Origin: Actinocrinis sp035605935
GTDB lineage: Bacteria > Actinomycetota > Actinomycetes > Streptomycetales > Catenulisporaceae
Length of the DNA: 64,000 bases
Assembly (NCBI RefSeq): GCF_035605935.1
Contig: NZ_DATNGK010000062.1
Span: 1-64,000 of the forward strand
Direction: 5' to 3'
Shown here: piece by piece, positions 35,535-44,705 of the stretch
Layout of the letters: each line of letters begins with the position of its first letter
Numbering within the stretch: the first letter of the stretch is position 1
Notes under the pieces: model-generated
Told to the model about the DNA's origin: nothing
The model's database searches: none
The model's input: only the letters and a program-made list of their open reading frames with translations
Position numbers and translations under genes: made by a program

Positions 35535-36296
35535 CTATCTCGCGGCGTCGGCTCCGCGCCCGTGCTCTACCTCGCCGTCCTCATCTTCAGCGTCGTCCTC
35601 ATCTTCGCCGTCTTCGCCGTCATCCTCGTCCTCGGCATCACGCAGCACAGAGCCGGTCTCGGCGTCGGCTTCCTCGTCCTCGTCGTCGAGTTCCTCTTCA
35701 TCGACCAGGTCCACCCGATAGAGCAGCTTCTGCAGATCCACCTCGGAGAACGGATCGTCGTCCCAGCCGCCAACCGCCTCGGGATCCGTGGCGACGACCC
35801 AGGTCGTTGCCTCGATCGCCTCGAGGCCGATCTCCTCGGCCCGGTACGAGATCTCGTCCGCGTCGAACGCGTCGAACAGTTCAGCGACCGCGGCGCGGCT
35901 GTCGCCGAGCTCCGGGTCGAAGTCCTCCGAGACGTTGCTGGCCGCCGCGGCCAGCGCGTCGGCGTCGGTGATCAGGAAGTCGCGCCGGGTGAACACCGAG
36001 AACGCCTCGACCTGTTCAGGACCGGCGTAGACCGCGTCCGACTCGGGTGGCACCACGTCGAACGGGGTGACCTCGTCGTGCACCGTGTAAAGCAGCTCGT
36101 CGTACTCTTCGGCCGCGGAAGCCAGGGCGTCGAAGGCCTCCAGCACGGAGGGGTCGAGCTCGTCGGTCCGCGCCTCCACCGCCGCCAGGTGCCGGTCGAT
36201 TGCGATCTTGAGCGCTTCGGCCGCCGCGCGCACCTGCGCGGCCGTGGGCTGAGTGCCGTTCAGCGAGGGCGGTGCGGACGGCGTCGTCTCGGACAT
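35535..36296 (-). CDS. Acidic conserved actinobacterial protein of unknown function
   Basis: A 253-residue protein with a helical N-terminal two thirds (ALKIAIDRHLAAVEARTDELD onwards) and a C-terminal tail of about 50 residues made largely of Asp and Glu. The frame is open to 36524, but the ATG at 36296 begins the conserved region. No catalytic motif was recognised. The acidic tail could bind cations or basic proteins; nothing in the context settles its role. Confidence 0.65.
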   Translation of the reverse strand: MSETTPSAPPSLNGTQPTAAQVRAAAEALKIAIDRHLAAVEARTDELDPSVLEAFDALASAAEEYDELLYTVHDEVTPFDVVPPESDAVYAGPEQVEAFSVFTRRDFLITDADALAAAASNVSEDFDPELGDSRAAVAELFDAFDADEISYRAEEIGLEAIEATTWVVATDPEAVGGWDDDPFSEVDLQKLLYRVDLVDEEELDDEDEEADAETGSVLRDAEDEDDGEDGEDEDDAEDEDGEVEHGRGADAAR

Positions 36297-36483
36297 GGTG
36301 ACGACGGTATCGGAGTCGGGGCCTGGTTGGCACGTGCGTTCCGCCCCGGCTCGCGGCGTTGCGCCGAATGTGCCGGGTAGGTCCGTTCTCGCGGGCCGCA
36401 CCCCGAGTCCGCCGTTGCCGATTCGGGCGATTACGCTGCTTTCAGCGTCCCGTTCCGCCGGTCCAGTCCCGTGAGGTGTCCCG

Positions 36484-36861
36484 ATGGCAGTCGACAAGCC
36501 CGCAAAGCGCTCGCCGCTCGTCAACGCCTACGTGGCTTTCGCCTGGGCTACCGGCGTGATGATGGTGGTCCTGGTGTTCATCGGGATGCCGCTGAAGTAC
36601 TGGGCGCACTCCGGCGAGGTCGACAAGATCGTCGGCATGGTCCACGGGATGGGCCTGTACCCGATCTACGTCATCCTGTGCATCGCGACCGCGTTCGTCT
36701 ACCGGCTTTCGATTCCGCACATGGCGCTGATGGCGCTGGCGGGGCTGATTCCGGGCCTCTCGCCCTACGTGGCGGGCCGCACGCTGAAGCACATCGACGC
36801 GCGCCAGGCCGCGCGGATTCCGGGGCAGGCTCAGCCGGCTGACTCGCCGATCTCGCGCTGA
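36484..36861 (+). CDS. DUF3817 family membrane protein
   Basis: A 125-residue integral membrane protein with three hydrophobic segments and the DUF3817 hallmark VGMVHGMGLYPIYVILC. The basic C-terminus faces the cytosol by charge rule. It converges on, and overlaps by 31 bp, the SURF1 gene; DUF3817 and SURF1 genes are often neighbours in actinobacteria, which hints at a shared role in respiratory complex assembly. Confidence 0.85.
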   Translation: MAVDKPAKRSPLVNAYVAFAWATGVMMVVLVFIGMPLKYWAHSGEVDKIVGMVHGMGLYPIYVILCIATAFVYRLSIPHMALMALAGLIPGLSPYVAGRTLKHIDARQAARIPGQAQPADSPISR

Positions 36862-37781
36862 GCGGCGGCCGCGGTAGACCGGACGTCCTCCTGCTCGGGC
36901 GCGCCGGAGCCTCGCTCCAGGCCCGGCATCGGCCGTGACTCCGCCTCCTCCTCGGCGAGCGCGGCAGAGGCACGCAGCTCGCGGCGCCAGTGCAGCAGGT
37001 ACCAGCCGACGGTGACGATCGCGAACAGGCACCACTGGAACGCGTAGCCGATGTTCAGCAGATCCCAGCTCGTGCCGTGCGGGGGTAGCGGGGCCGGGAT
37101 CGCTACCAGCCCGCCGGAAAGAGACCCAGCGTCCGTAGCGGACACATAGCCGTCGGGCAGGTGGTAGGGCCACAGATTCACTAGCTGCGCCGCGGAAATG
37201 ACGCTGACCTCGTGCGGTCCGGACACGGCGCCGGGCGCCTGCGTCTGCACGATGCCGTTTTGATTGACCGATCCGGTCGCGGATTCCGATGCGGCGGCCC
37301 AACCGGTGACGGTGACCTGGCCGGCCGGCGGAGCGGGCATGCTTGGCTGCGCGGTCCCGTCGGCGGGCAGCCAACCTCGGTTGACCGCGATGGCCTTTCC
37401 CGACCCGGTGACCAGTGGCGCGATCAGGTAGTAGCCAGTGTGACCGTTGAACGCGCGTCCGGGCACGAGAAGCTGGCGCGTCGCGTCGTACCTGCCTTGG
37501 GCCGTAACAGCCTGGCCCACCTTCGTGCCGTCCATGCCCTCCGCGGTGATCAGGGACGCGGCGGGCACCGGCGTGCGCCATGAGGCTAGCTGTTGCTGCG
37601 TGAGCGGGGCGACCTTGTGCCCGGCGTGCCATTGCCAGCGACCGAGCAGCAGGAATGCGACGACCAGCACGACGATGCCGACATGCGCGGCGATCCATCG
37701 CGGCGAGCGCAGATCGTCGGTGGTGAGGTGACGCTGAACCGCTGCGGGCTCGGAGACGGACGCGGACTCTGACTCGGACAC
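36831..37781 (-). CDS. SURF1 family cytochrome oxidase assembly protein
   Basis: A 316-residue membrane protein with two transmembrane helices, at about 28-50 (HVGIVVLVVAFLLLGRWQWHAGH, with the conserved RWQW) and about 245-265, flanking an extracytoplasmic SURF1 domain (VTAQGRYDATRQLLVPGR, GKAIAVNRGWLP). SURF1 aids heme insertion into aa3-type cytochrome oxidase. It is one of two SURF1 genes in this window (the other is at 44706). The C-terminal 60 residues are charged and not conserved. Confidence 0.88.
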   Translation of the reverse strand: MSESESASVSEPAAVQRHLTTDDLRSPRWIAAHVGIVVLVVAFLLLGRWQWHAGHKVAPLTQQQLASWRTPVPAASLITAEGMDGTKVGQAVTAQGRYDATRQLLVPGRAFNGHTGYYLIAPLVTGSGKAIAVNRGWLPADGTAQPSMPAPPAGQVTVTGWAAASESATGSVNQNGIVQTQAPGAVSGPHEVSVISAAQLVNLWPYHLPDGYVSATDAGSLSGGLVAIPAPLPPHGTSWDLLNIGYAFQWCLFAIVTVGWYLLHWRRELRASAALAEEEAESRPMPGLERGSGAPEQEDVRSTAAAAQREIGESAG

Positions 37782-37890
37782 GTCTGCCAGTATCCGTCGG
37801 GAAATCCGCGGCGTGTGAACCGGGGTCAGGTGACGGCTCGCTCAAGACAGCGGCCCAGCGTCTCGCCGGGCGACCGGCTCGAAATCTGCT

Positions 37891-39243
37891 CTAGCCGAAA
37901 CGCCGAGCCAGACCCGGCCGATCCACGTCGGCGGCGATCACGGTCCACCCCTTCGCCGAGGGCTCGTCCAGCCGCAGGTCGAAGGCGAAGGTGACCGGCC
38001 GCCGCTTGTGCGCGTCACCGTCGAGGACCTGTTCGGTTCGGCGGTCGACCTCGTAGTAGATGCCCTCTGCTTCGACTGCGACATGGAAGACGATCGGGTC
38101 GCGTGAGACCAGCGAGCGCACTTCGATCGACGCGATGGCGGCGTCACGCATGACGGTTCGGTTGACGGTGCGCACGGATGTGAAGTCGAGGCTGCCGTCG
38201 TTCATGGCCCACTGCTCGAGGAACTGCTCGATCGCGACCTCGAGGACCGGCTTGTCGAACCGGGCGTCCAGGGCGCTCAAGTCACGGGCGGCGGCATCCG
38301 CATCGGTGCTCCACGAGATGGTGGTCAGCGAAAGGATGTCGTCGAGACCCTTGGCCGAGGTCTGCTCGGCCACGTCGAGCACGGCGTCTCGCGCGATCGC
38401 CTTCTGGTCCCAGCCATCCGTCTCGATGGAGTCGGTCAGGTGATGCGCGCCCTCGGCTGCCTGCTCAACGGACGCCACGATCCACGTTCCGGAGCCGTTC
38501 TTGCGGAGCGTCCAATACTCGACCGGGCGCGTCGAGCCGTCCGCGCGCACGGCGTGCGTGCGACCGTTGCGGCGTACGTAGTCGTTGAGCGTCGCGGTGA
38601 TCCGGAAAGTGACGGTGTCGTTCGTCTCGCCTGCGCGGTTCGCGATGTCGATCAGCTCGACGGTCGGACCGGAGACGATCTCCACGACGTTGACCTCGCC
38701 ACGCGACGCGTAGTCGTGCAGTTCGTCGGTCCACTTGCCGTAGAGCACCGGGGAAAGGATCTGCTTGAGGGTGGCGTGATCGCGGTCGGTCCAGGCCTTT
38801 TGGGCGGTCACGTACAGCGAGGCGGCGCGCTGCTTGAGCGCCTCCACATCGAAGCTCGCATCAGTGTCGGCGAGCGCGTTGACCTGCGCCTCGACCTGGG
38901 CAGCGCGCTCGCGCGCCTTCGCGTCCGAGCGGTGGGCCGTGCGGTCTGACACCGTGTTCATGCCGCGCCCGTTGCGCGCCTTCCGGAACCGGGAGTAGAT
39001 CCACAAGCCCAGCACGAGCAGCACCACGAGCACCAACAAGCCGTCGGCGCCACCACCGCCGAACCCGCCGATGAAGCCCGGTCCGTGGAAGCCACCGCCG
39101 CCACCACCGAATCCACCACCGCCGCCTCCGCCACCACCGCCGCTGAATCCGTGACTACCGCCCCCACCGCGGGCATAGGCCGCTGTCGGGCTCATCAGCG
39201 CAGCGACTGTTGCAAGCACCAGCATCCGCCGAACGGCACGCAC
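37891..39243 (-). CDS. Tim44-like domain membrane protein with glycine-rich linker
   Basis: A 450-residue protein with an N-terminal signal or anchor, a Gly-rich stretch containing a run of about ten Gly, a second hydrophobic segment (LLVLVVLLVLGLWIYSRF, about 70-88) and a cytosolic Tim44-like domain (SFDVEALKQRAASLYVTAQK). Such proteins are linked to membrane protein handling, but bacterial roles are uncertain. The GTG at 39243 is preceded by GAGGAGG at five bases and is preferred over the frame opening at 39270. Confidence 0.78.
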   Translation of the reverse strand: MRAVRRMLVLATVAALMSPTAAYARGGGGSHGFSGGGGGGGGGGFGGGGGGFHGPGFIGGFGGGGADGLLVLVVLLVLGLWIYSRFRKARNGRGMNTVSDRTAHRSDAKARERAAQVEAQVNALADTDASFDVEALKQRAASLYVTAQKAWTDRDHATLKQILSPVLYGKWTDELHDYASRGEVNVVEIVSGPTVELIDIANRAGETNDTVTFRITATLNDYVRRNGRTHAVRADGSTRPVEYWTLRKNGSGTWIVASVEQAAEGAHHLTDSIETDGWDQKAIARDAVLDVAEQTSAKGLDDILSLTTISWSTDADAAARDLSALDARFDKPVLEVAIEQFLEQWAMNDGSLDFTSVRTVNRTVMRDAAIASIEVRSLVSRDPIVFHVAVEAEGIYYEVDRRTEQVLDGDAHKRRPVTFAFDLRLDEPSAKGWTVIAADVDRPGLARRFG

Positions 39244-39415
39244 GGCGACCTCCTCGAGAATTACAAACACCCCCTACCAGAGTAGGGGGTCACGGACGTT
39301 CAGTGGCGCGTGCCGCCGGGCGGTTGTTGGGGCGCGACTTCGACGATGACCCTAGACTGGCGACCGTCCGGAACAACCAGACGCGCCGCAGGCGCACTGA
39401 GGCGGAGGAGACGCC

Positions 39416-39490
39416 ATGGCAAAGGGCGGCAACAAGAAGCGGGCTCGCAAGAAGAAGAAGGCAAACCACGGCAAGCGTCCCAACTCCTGA
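39416..39490 (+). CDS. Small ribosomal protein bL37, 24 residues
   Basis: A 24-codon gene too short for usual ORF cut-offs. It encodes a very basic peptide beginning MAKGGNKKRARKKKK and ending ANHGKRPNS. The C-terminal ANHGKRPN matches the bL37 protein seen in mycobacterial large-subunit structures. GGAGGAG lies five bases ahead of the ATG. It sits alone between the Tim44-like gene and a convergent ABC transporter operon, with a perfect 8-bp-arm palindrome about 55 bp after the stop. Confidence 0.85.
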   Translation: MAKGGNKKRARKKKKANHGKRPNS

Positions 39491-39544
39491 CCGTACACGG
39501 GTGACGCCGCGCTCCTGGAACATGCGGGAGCCGCGGCCCTTCTC

Positions 39545-39562
39545 AGCTGCTTGAGCAGCTGC
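39545..39562 (+). terminator. Short hairpin downstream of the bL37 gene
   Basis: CAGCTGCT and AGCAGCTG flank a two-base centre (TG), giving a compact inverted repeat. It is positioned to end bL37 transcription and, from the other side, the convergent ABC transporter operon. The remaining bases to 39760 show no gene. Confidence 0.4.
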
Positions 39563-39760
39563 CGTGAGACGCGGTGCAGCAGCGCCGCAACAGGGCTCGC
39601 TCCGCTTGCGGCGAACCACACCCGCTACGGGCCGAGCCGGCGTTGCAGCACCGCGAGTCTGTCGCAGTGGCAGCGTTCTTCTGTGTGGGCGAACTGTGCG
39701 GGGTCCCGTGAGACGCCGGGACGGAGTGGACATAGGACTGACCTATGCGGGTCGTGCGCG

Positions 39761-40576
39761 CTAAGAGAGCAGCATCTTGCCGAGGCGGCGCGACGAGACC
39801 GCGAGGCCGACGGCGCCGACGATCGCCAAGTACGCCGCACGGCCGAACAGCGCCGGCCCCACCGAGCCGAGCATCAGCCCTCTGACGATCTCGATGCCCT
39901 GGTAAAGCGGCGTGCACTCGACGAAGATCTGCAGCCCGCGCGGGTAGATGCCCAGTGGGAAGAAGGTCGTGGAGAACAGGAACATCGGCATCATCGCCAG
40001 GGTGACCCACTCGAAATCCTGCCAGGACCTCATGAAGGTCGTGCAGGCCATGCCGAGGCCGGCGAACGAGAAGCCGATGAGCACGGCGGCGGGCAGGGCG
40101 AGCAGAGCCCACCAGGAATGCGTCGCGCCGAACCCGGCCGTCACGGCGAGGAAGGTGGTCGCGTAGAGCGCGCCGCGCAGGAGCGCCCAGGTGATCTCGC
40201 CGAGCGCGATGTCGCCGACGCCGAGCGGAGTGGCCAGGATCGCTTCGTAGTTCCTGCCGTACTTGATCTTGAAGAAGATGTTGAAGGTCGAGTCGAACAC
40301 CGCGCCCTGCATGGCGGCGGTGGCCAGGAGCGCCGGAGCGACGAATTCCACGTAGGTGACCGGCCGGCCGCCGGGCCCGGTGACGTTCGGGATCAGCTTG
40401 CCCAGGCCCACTCCGATCGAGAGCAGGTAGAAGACCGGCTCGAACACACCGGAGAGCAGGATCAGCCACATGCGGCGGTAAGCCAGCATGTTGCGCTCGA
40501 TGAGGTGCAACGAGCGCTTGGTCCCGAATCCGAACGAGATCGGGATGGCGCGTGGCGCGAAGGTGGCGGCAGCCAT
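39761..40576 (-). CDS. ABC-2 type transporter permease
   Basis: A 271-residue integral membrane protein with six predicted helices and the ABC-2/NodJ pattern (YRRMWLILLSGVFEPVFYLL at the start, a GxVxxSTFNIFFKIKYGR loop, FFPLGIYPRG near the end). With the next permease and the ATPase it forms a three-gene exporter, likely for a lipid-linked or hydrophobic compound. It is the last gene of the leftward operon, 18 bp after its paralogue. Confidence 0.88.
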   Translation of the reverse strand: MAAATFAPRAIPISFGFGTKRSLHLIERNMLAYRRMWLILLSGVFEPVFYLLSIGVGLGKLIPNVTGPGGRPVTYVEFVAPALLATAAMQGAVFDSTFNIFFKIKYGRNYEAILATPLGVGDIALGEITWALLRGALYATTFLAVTAGFGATHSWWALLALPAAVLIGFSFAGLGMACTTFMRSWQDFEWVTLAMMPMFLFSTTFFPLGIYPRGLQIFVECTPLYQGIEIVRGLMLGSVGPALFGRAAYLAIVGAVGLAVSSRRLGKMLLS

Positions 40577-40594
40577 CGGTGCGCTTCTCCCCTT

Positions 40595-41434
40595 TCAGCG
40601 GTACAGCCGTCGGCGATAGGTGATTCGGGCGACCGCGTAGCCGCCGAGGGCGAAAGCCAGCAGGTATGCGACGTGCACCAGCGATCCGGCCCAGGTGGCG
40701 GTGCCGAGCGTGAGCGAGCGGCACAGCTCGACGCCGTGCCACAGCGGGGTGGCGTAGGCGATCGGGTGCGCCCAACCCGGCAGTTGCTGCCACGGGAAGA
40801 ACGTTCCGGAGAACAGGAACAGCGGGGTCATGACGAAGCGGAACAGCGTGTTGAGCGGCTGGTCGCTGTCCAGGGTGATGACGTAGGACATGATCGGCAG
40901 CATGAACGCCGCGCCGGTCAGCACCGAGGCGGGCCAGGCGAGGATGCCGAGCGGGGAGTGCAGCGTGCCGAAGCCGGCCATGAAGGCGAAGAAGATTCCG
41001 GTGACGCCGGAGATCCAGACCAGCGAGAGCGCGGCGTGTCCGGTCACGACGTCCTCCGGGCGTTGCGGTGTGTTCACCGCGGCCCAGTAGTTGCCGAACC
41101 ACTTCACGCTGCCGAGCACCGAGTAGGTGCTCAGGCCGAAAGCGTTCTGCATCCCGTTTGCCGCCAGCACGCCGGGCGCGACGAAGTCGAGGTACCGTAC
41201 GCCGCCCGGCAGGCCGCTGCCCCGGTCCACGAGCGTGCCCAAACCGATGCCCATCGCGGTCAGATAGAGAGCTGGGCCGAGGATCGCGGACAGCAGGCCG
41301 CCGCGCCAGGTCCGGCGGGTGTAGGTCACCCAGTAGCGGAACTGGCGGTAGCTGAGCCGCAGCGCGCCCGGAATAGGCGCGTCGATGGAGTGCGCCGCAG
41401 GAACCGCTGCATTCGGGGAGTCGATCGCGGTCAT
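40595..41434 (-). CDS. ABC-2 type transporter permease, paralogue
   Basis: A 279-residue ABC-2 permease related to the neighbouring one (FRYWVTYTRRTWRGGLLSAILGPALYL; FLFSGTFFPWQQLPGW). The two permeases probably form a heterodimer driven by the upstream ATPase. The N-terminal 30 residues are not conserved. It is 18 bp from both neighbours in a tight operon. Confidence 0.88.
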   Translation of the reverse strand: MTAIDSPNAAVPAAHSIDAPIPGALRLSYRQFRYWVTYTRRTWRGGLLSAILGPALYLTAMGIGLGTLVDRGSGLPGGVRYLDFVAPGVLAANGMQNAFGLSTYSVLGSVKWFGNYWAAVNTPQRPEDVVTGHAALSLVWISGVTGIFFAFMAGFGTLHSPLGILAWPASVLTGAAFMLPIMSYVITLDSDQPLNTLFRFVMTPLFLFSGTFFPWQQLPGWAHPIAYATPLWHGVELCRSLTLGTATWAGSLVHVAYLLAFALGGYAVARITYRRRLYR

Positions 41435-41452
41435 GATCGTGCGCCCGTCCTT

Positions 41453-42472
41453 CTAGTCGACCAGGGTTCGGCCGGTGAGGGTCAGGAAGACGTCTTCGAG
41501 CGTGGAGCGGCGTACCAGGGCGGTGATCGGTTCGAGCCCTCGTCCGCGCACCGCCTGAAGCGCTGCGTCGCCGTCGTCGGCGTAAAGCAAGAGGCGATCA
41601 GGTAGCACCTCGACGCGTTCAGCGATGCCGGCGGCTTTCTCAGCTGCCTGTTCCTGTTCGTCGAGTGGGAAGCGCAGCTCCAGCACCTCACGGGTCGAGT
41701 AGCTCTCGATCAGCTCGTGCGGCGCGCCCTCGGCGGCGATACGGCCCTTGTCCATGACCACCAGCCGGTCGCACAACTGCTCGGCCTCGTCCATGTAGTG
41801 CGTGGTGAGGATGAGCGTGGTGCCCTGCTGCTTGAGCCGGTAGAGCCGGTCCCAGACCACGTGCCGCGCCTGCGGGTCGAGTCCAGTGGTCGGCTCGTCG
41901 AGGATCAGGATCTCCGGCTCGTTGATCAGCGAGCGGGCGATGGTCAGCCGCCGCTTCATGCCGCCGGAGAGGGGTTCGACCTTGTCCCCGGCGCGGTCGG
42001 ACAGCTGCACGAACTCCAGCAGCCGCTCGGTGCGCTCCCGGATCACCGGGCGCGGCAGCCCGAAGTAGCGGCCGTAGACATGCAAGTTGTCACGGACCAG
42101 CATCTCCGTGTCGAGGGTGTCTTCCTGCGGCACGACGCCGAGCCTGGCCCGGATGGCCGGCCCGTCGGCCATCGGATCCAGGCCGAAGATCCGCAGGGAG
42201 CCGCCCGTGCTCGGGGAGACGCAGCCGATCATGCGCATGGTCGTGCTCTTGCCCGCCCCGTTGGGCCCGAGGAAACCGAAGACCTCACCGCGGCGCACCT
42301 CGAAGTCCACGCCGGCCACCGCGGTGAACGGCGGCGCGCCCTTCTTGGTGAATTGCTTGCTTAGTTCGCGGGCCTCGATCAGGACCTCGCCCGGCACCGC
42401 CGGCCGCGGGTTTTGGGGAGGATGGGATCGTCCAGACACCCTATCGACGCTACTGGTACGCACCGACAACAT
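41453..42472 (-). CDS. ABC transporter ATP-binding protein (NodI/DrrA-like)
   Basis: A 339-residue exporter ATPase. Walker A is FLGPNGAGKSTT, the signature is EPLSGGMKRRLTIARSL, Walker B is ILILDEPTTGLDPQ, and the switch histidine is in LILTTHYMDEAE. The C-terminal 90 residues form the accessory domain seen in DrrA and NodI proteins. The frame starts at 42472; a GTG about 26 codons in may be the true start. It heads the exporter operon and is divergent from an aldo/keto reductase gene. Confidence 0.92.
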   Translation of the reverse strand: MLSVRTSSVDRVSGRSHPPQNPRPAVPGEVLIEARELSKQFTKKGAPPFTAVAGVDFEVRRGEVFGFLGPNGAGKSTTMRMIGCVSPSTGGSLRIFGLDPMADGPAIRARLGVVPQEDTLDTEMLVRDNLHVYGRYFGLPRPVIRERTERLLEFVQLSDRAGDKVEPLSGGMKRRLTIARSLINEPEILILDEPTTGLDPQARHVVWDRLYRLKQQGTTLILTTHYMDEAEQLCDRLVVMDKGRIAAEGAPHELIESYSTREVLELRFPLDEQEQAAEKAAGIAERVEVLPDRLLLYADDGDAALQAVRGRGLEPITALVRRSTLEDVFLTLTGRTLVD

Positions 42473-42566
42473 TCGAATGGTTTTCCGCTCGCGGGCGGCG
42501 CACTGGAGCAGCCGAGGGAGTCACGGGTAAAGCCTGGCGCTAAGGGGGCGCTGCTAAGTTCGATCC

Positions 42567-43514
42567 ATGGCGAAACTTGGGAACACAGATCTGGACGTCT
42601 TCGGGCTGTGCCTCGGCGGCAACGTCTTCGGCTGGTCGGCGGACGAGGACGAGTCGTTCGCGATCCTGGACGCGTACGCGGCGGCCGGCGGCAACTTCAT
42701 CGACACCGCCGACGTGTATTCGCTGTGGGTGCCGGGGAACTGCGGTGGCGATTCCGAGCGGATCATCGGTCGCTGGCTGAAGGCGCGCGGCAACCGGGAC
42801 GCGATGGTGATCGCGACGAAGGTGGCCAAGCTGCCGAGTCGGCCGGGACTGTCCGCGGCGAACATCCGCGCCGCCGCCGAAGAGTCATTGCAGCGGCTGG
42901 GGACGGACTATATCGACTTGTACTACGCACACCAGGACGACCCGGGCACGCCGATCGAGGAGACTCTCGGTGCGTTCGACGCCCTCGTACGTGAGGGCAA
43001 GGTGCGTTACATCGCCGCATCGAACTTCACCGCGCCGCGCCTTACCGAATCGCTCGCCGTTTCCGACCGCGAGGGCTTAGCGCGGTACTGCGCGCTCCAG
43101 AATCACTACAACCTGCTGGAGCGCGCCGAGTACGAGCGCGACTTGGCGCCGGTGCTGGAGCGCGAAGGCGTGCCCGGCGTGCCGTTCTACGGGCTGGCGC
43201 GTGGGTTCCTGGCCGGCAAGTACCGGCCCGGCGTGGAGGTCGACTCCGTGCGCGCGGGCGGTGTCGCGCCGTACCGCAACGAGCGTGGGTACCGCGTGTT
43301 GGGCGTGCTGGATCATGTGGCGGCGGCGCATAACACGACGGTCGCGGCGGTCGCGCTGGCTTGGCTTGCCGCTCAGCCGACGGTTGCCGCGCCGATCGCG
43401 TCTGCGCGAACGCCACAGCAGCTACTGGAACTGGTGCCGTTCACTGACCTGAAGCTGTCCAGCGACGAACTGTCCGCACTCAACGCCGCGTCACAAAACA
43501 CTGCGTCGGTCTAA
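42567..43514 (+). CDS. Aldo/keto reductase, second copy
   Basis: A 315-residue NADPH-dependent reductase. Catalytic residues: FIDTADVYSLW (Asp, Tyr), VIATKVAKLPS (Lys) and YIDLYYAHQDD (His). The YYAHQDDPGTPIEE motif suggests the AKR11/12-like group. The stop codon overlaps that of the convergent DUF1003 gene (43511-43514). It is only distantly like the AKR at 31850. Confidence 0.9.
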   Translation: MAKLGNTDLDVFGLCLGGNVFGWSADEDESFAILDAYAAAGGNFIDTADVYSLWVPGNCGGDSERIIGRWLKARGNRDAMVIATKVAKLPSRPGLSAANIRAAAEESLQRLGTDYIDLYYAHQDDPGTPIEETLGAFDALVREGKVRYIAASNFTAPRLTESLAVSDREGLARYCALQNHYNLLERAEYERDLAPVLEREGVPGVPFYGLARGFLAGKYRPGVEVDSVRAGGVAPYRNERGYRVLGVLDHVAAAHNTTVAAVALAWLAAQPTVAAPIASARTPQQLLELVPFTDLKLSSDELSALNAASQNTASV

Positions 43515-44059
43515 GCCTCCGAAGGCTCCTCTGGCGCGACCAGCCGCTGGATCATCTCCAGCATGGTGCAGACTTGCCGGTTCATCGCATCGTGCTGCTC
43601 GGCGAGCGCGCTGAAGTTGACGGTGAGGGTTTGCAGCAGCTCGTGCGACGCGACATCGGCTTCGTAGTCGTGTTGCGCGAGCTCGCTGGAGATCTGGTCG
43701 CTGCGCTTGGCGGCGATCAGCAGAATGGCGCCCTGCAGCGCGGCGACACAGGAGAGCACGAGGTTCAGCAGGATGAACGGGTACGGGTCGAACGCGCGGT
43801 GATGTGCGTGCGCGATCAGGCCATTGATTCCCATCCACAGCGCCAGGAACACGAGGGCGGCGAACACGAACGCCCACGAGCCCATGCCGTTGCGCATCTT
43901 GTCGGCGGCGCGTTCGCCAAGGCTGAGCTGGTCGCCGGTGCGCACATCCGGGTTCCATTTCCAGCCGCGCTTGATGACGCGGGCCGCGCCCTTGGCCGAG
44001 GCGGATATGCGCAGGCGGGCCTGGCCGCCGATGGAACTCGTACCCCCTGGTGAATTCAT
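43511..44059 (-). CDS. DUF1003 family membrane protein
   Basis: A 182-residue protein with two membrane helices (about 65-85 and 100-120) in the DUF1003 pattern: GERAADKMRNGMGSWAFVFA, then DPYPFILLNLVLSCVAALQG and AAKRSDQ. The C-terminal helical region is cytosolic. Function not established. Its stop overlaps the convergent AKR stop. Confidence 0.85.
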   Translation of the reverse strand: MNSPGGTSSIGGQARLRISASAKGAARVIKRGWKWNPDVRTGDQLSLGERAADKMRNGMGSWAFVFAALVFLALWMGINGLIAHAHHRAFDPYPFILLNLVLSCVAALQGAILLIAAKRSDQISSELAQHDYEADVASHELLQTLTVNFSALAEQHDAMNRQVCTMLEMIQRLVAPEEPSEA

Positions 44060-44146
44060 GGCCGAAAGTGTGGCACGTCCGGTGCCCGCCTCGAGGTCGG
44101 GGCACCGGACGTGAAGGCTCCGAAGCGAAACCCGTTACGCGACCGA

Positions 44147-44575
44147 CTATTCGCGCCCGGCGCGCGAGCCGAAGCCGGCAGCGGGGGCGCCGCCGTCGCG
44201 CAGCGCGTCACGGATCTGGGCGAGCAGTTCGAGCTCGGTCTCCGCGGGCGGGGGTACGTCCGGGATGCCCTGGCGGCGCTTGCGCATCTTCTCCAGGTGG
44301 TTGAGCGGCATCACGATGAAGAAGTACACGCCGATCGCGATGAGCAGGAACTGGATGATCGCGGTGATGAACGATCCGTAAAGGATCTTCGAGTTGTGCA
44401 CCGTCAAGACCAGCTTGTTGTAGTCAGGCTTGCCGAAGATCGCGGTGATCAACGGCATGATGATGTCGGCCACCAACGCGTTGACGATCGCGCTGAAAGC
44501 AACGCCCATGACAACGGCGACCGCCAGTTCGACGACGTTTCCGCGCAGGATGAAATCCTTGAAGCCTTTGATCAT
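44147..44575 (-). CDS. mscL: Large-conductance mechanosensitive channel MscL
   Basis: A 142-residue channel that opens under membrane tension to release solutes in osmotic downshock. The N-terminal amphipathic helix and first membrane helix (IKGFKDFILRGNVVELAVAV) and the second helix (FITAIIQFLLIAIGVYFFIV) are clear, followed by the C-terminal bundle (TELELLAQIRDAL). The frame is open to 44893, but the ATG at 44575 has AAGGGA seven bases upstream and is the family start. Confidence 0.95.
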   Translation of the reverse strand: MIKGFKDFILRGNVVELAVAVVMGVAFSAIVNALVADIIMPLITAIFGKPDYNKLVLTVHNSKILYGSFITAIIQFLLIAIGVYFFIVMPLNHLEKMRKRRQGIPDVPPPAETELELLAQIRDALRDGGAPAAGFGSRAGRE

Positions 44576-44705
44576 GGTGGGTTCCCTTCGGCACGGGCGC
44601 GGGCGCGCCCTCGTGTCTGTACAACAACCAGAGAAACGACCGCCCGCGCAAGGGGTCACCGGGCCCGGTGCTGAACCGAGACGGTCGGCGTTGTACCGTC
44701 GTTCG

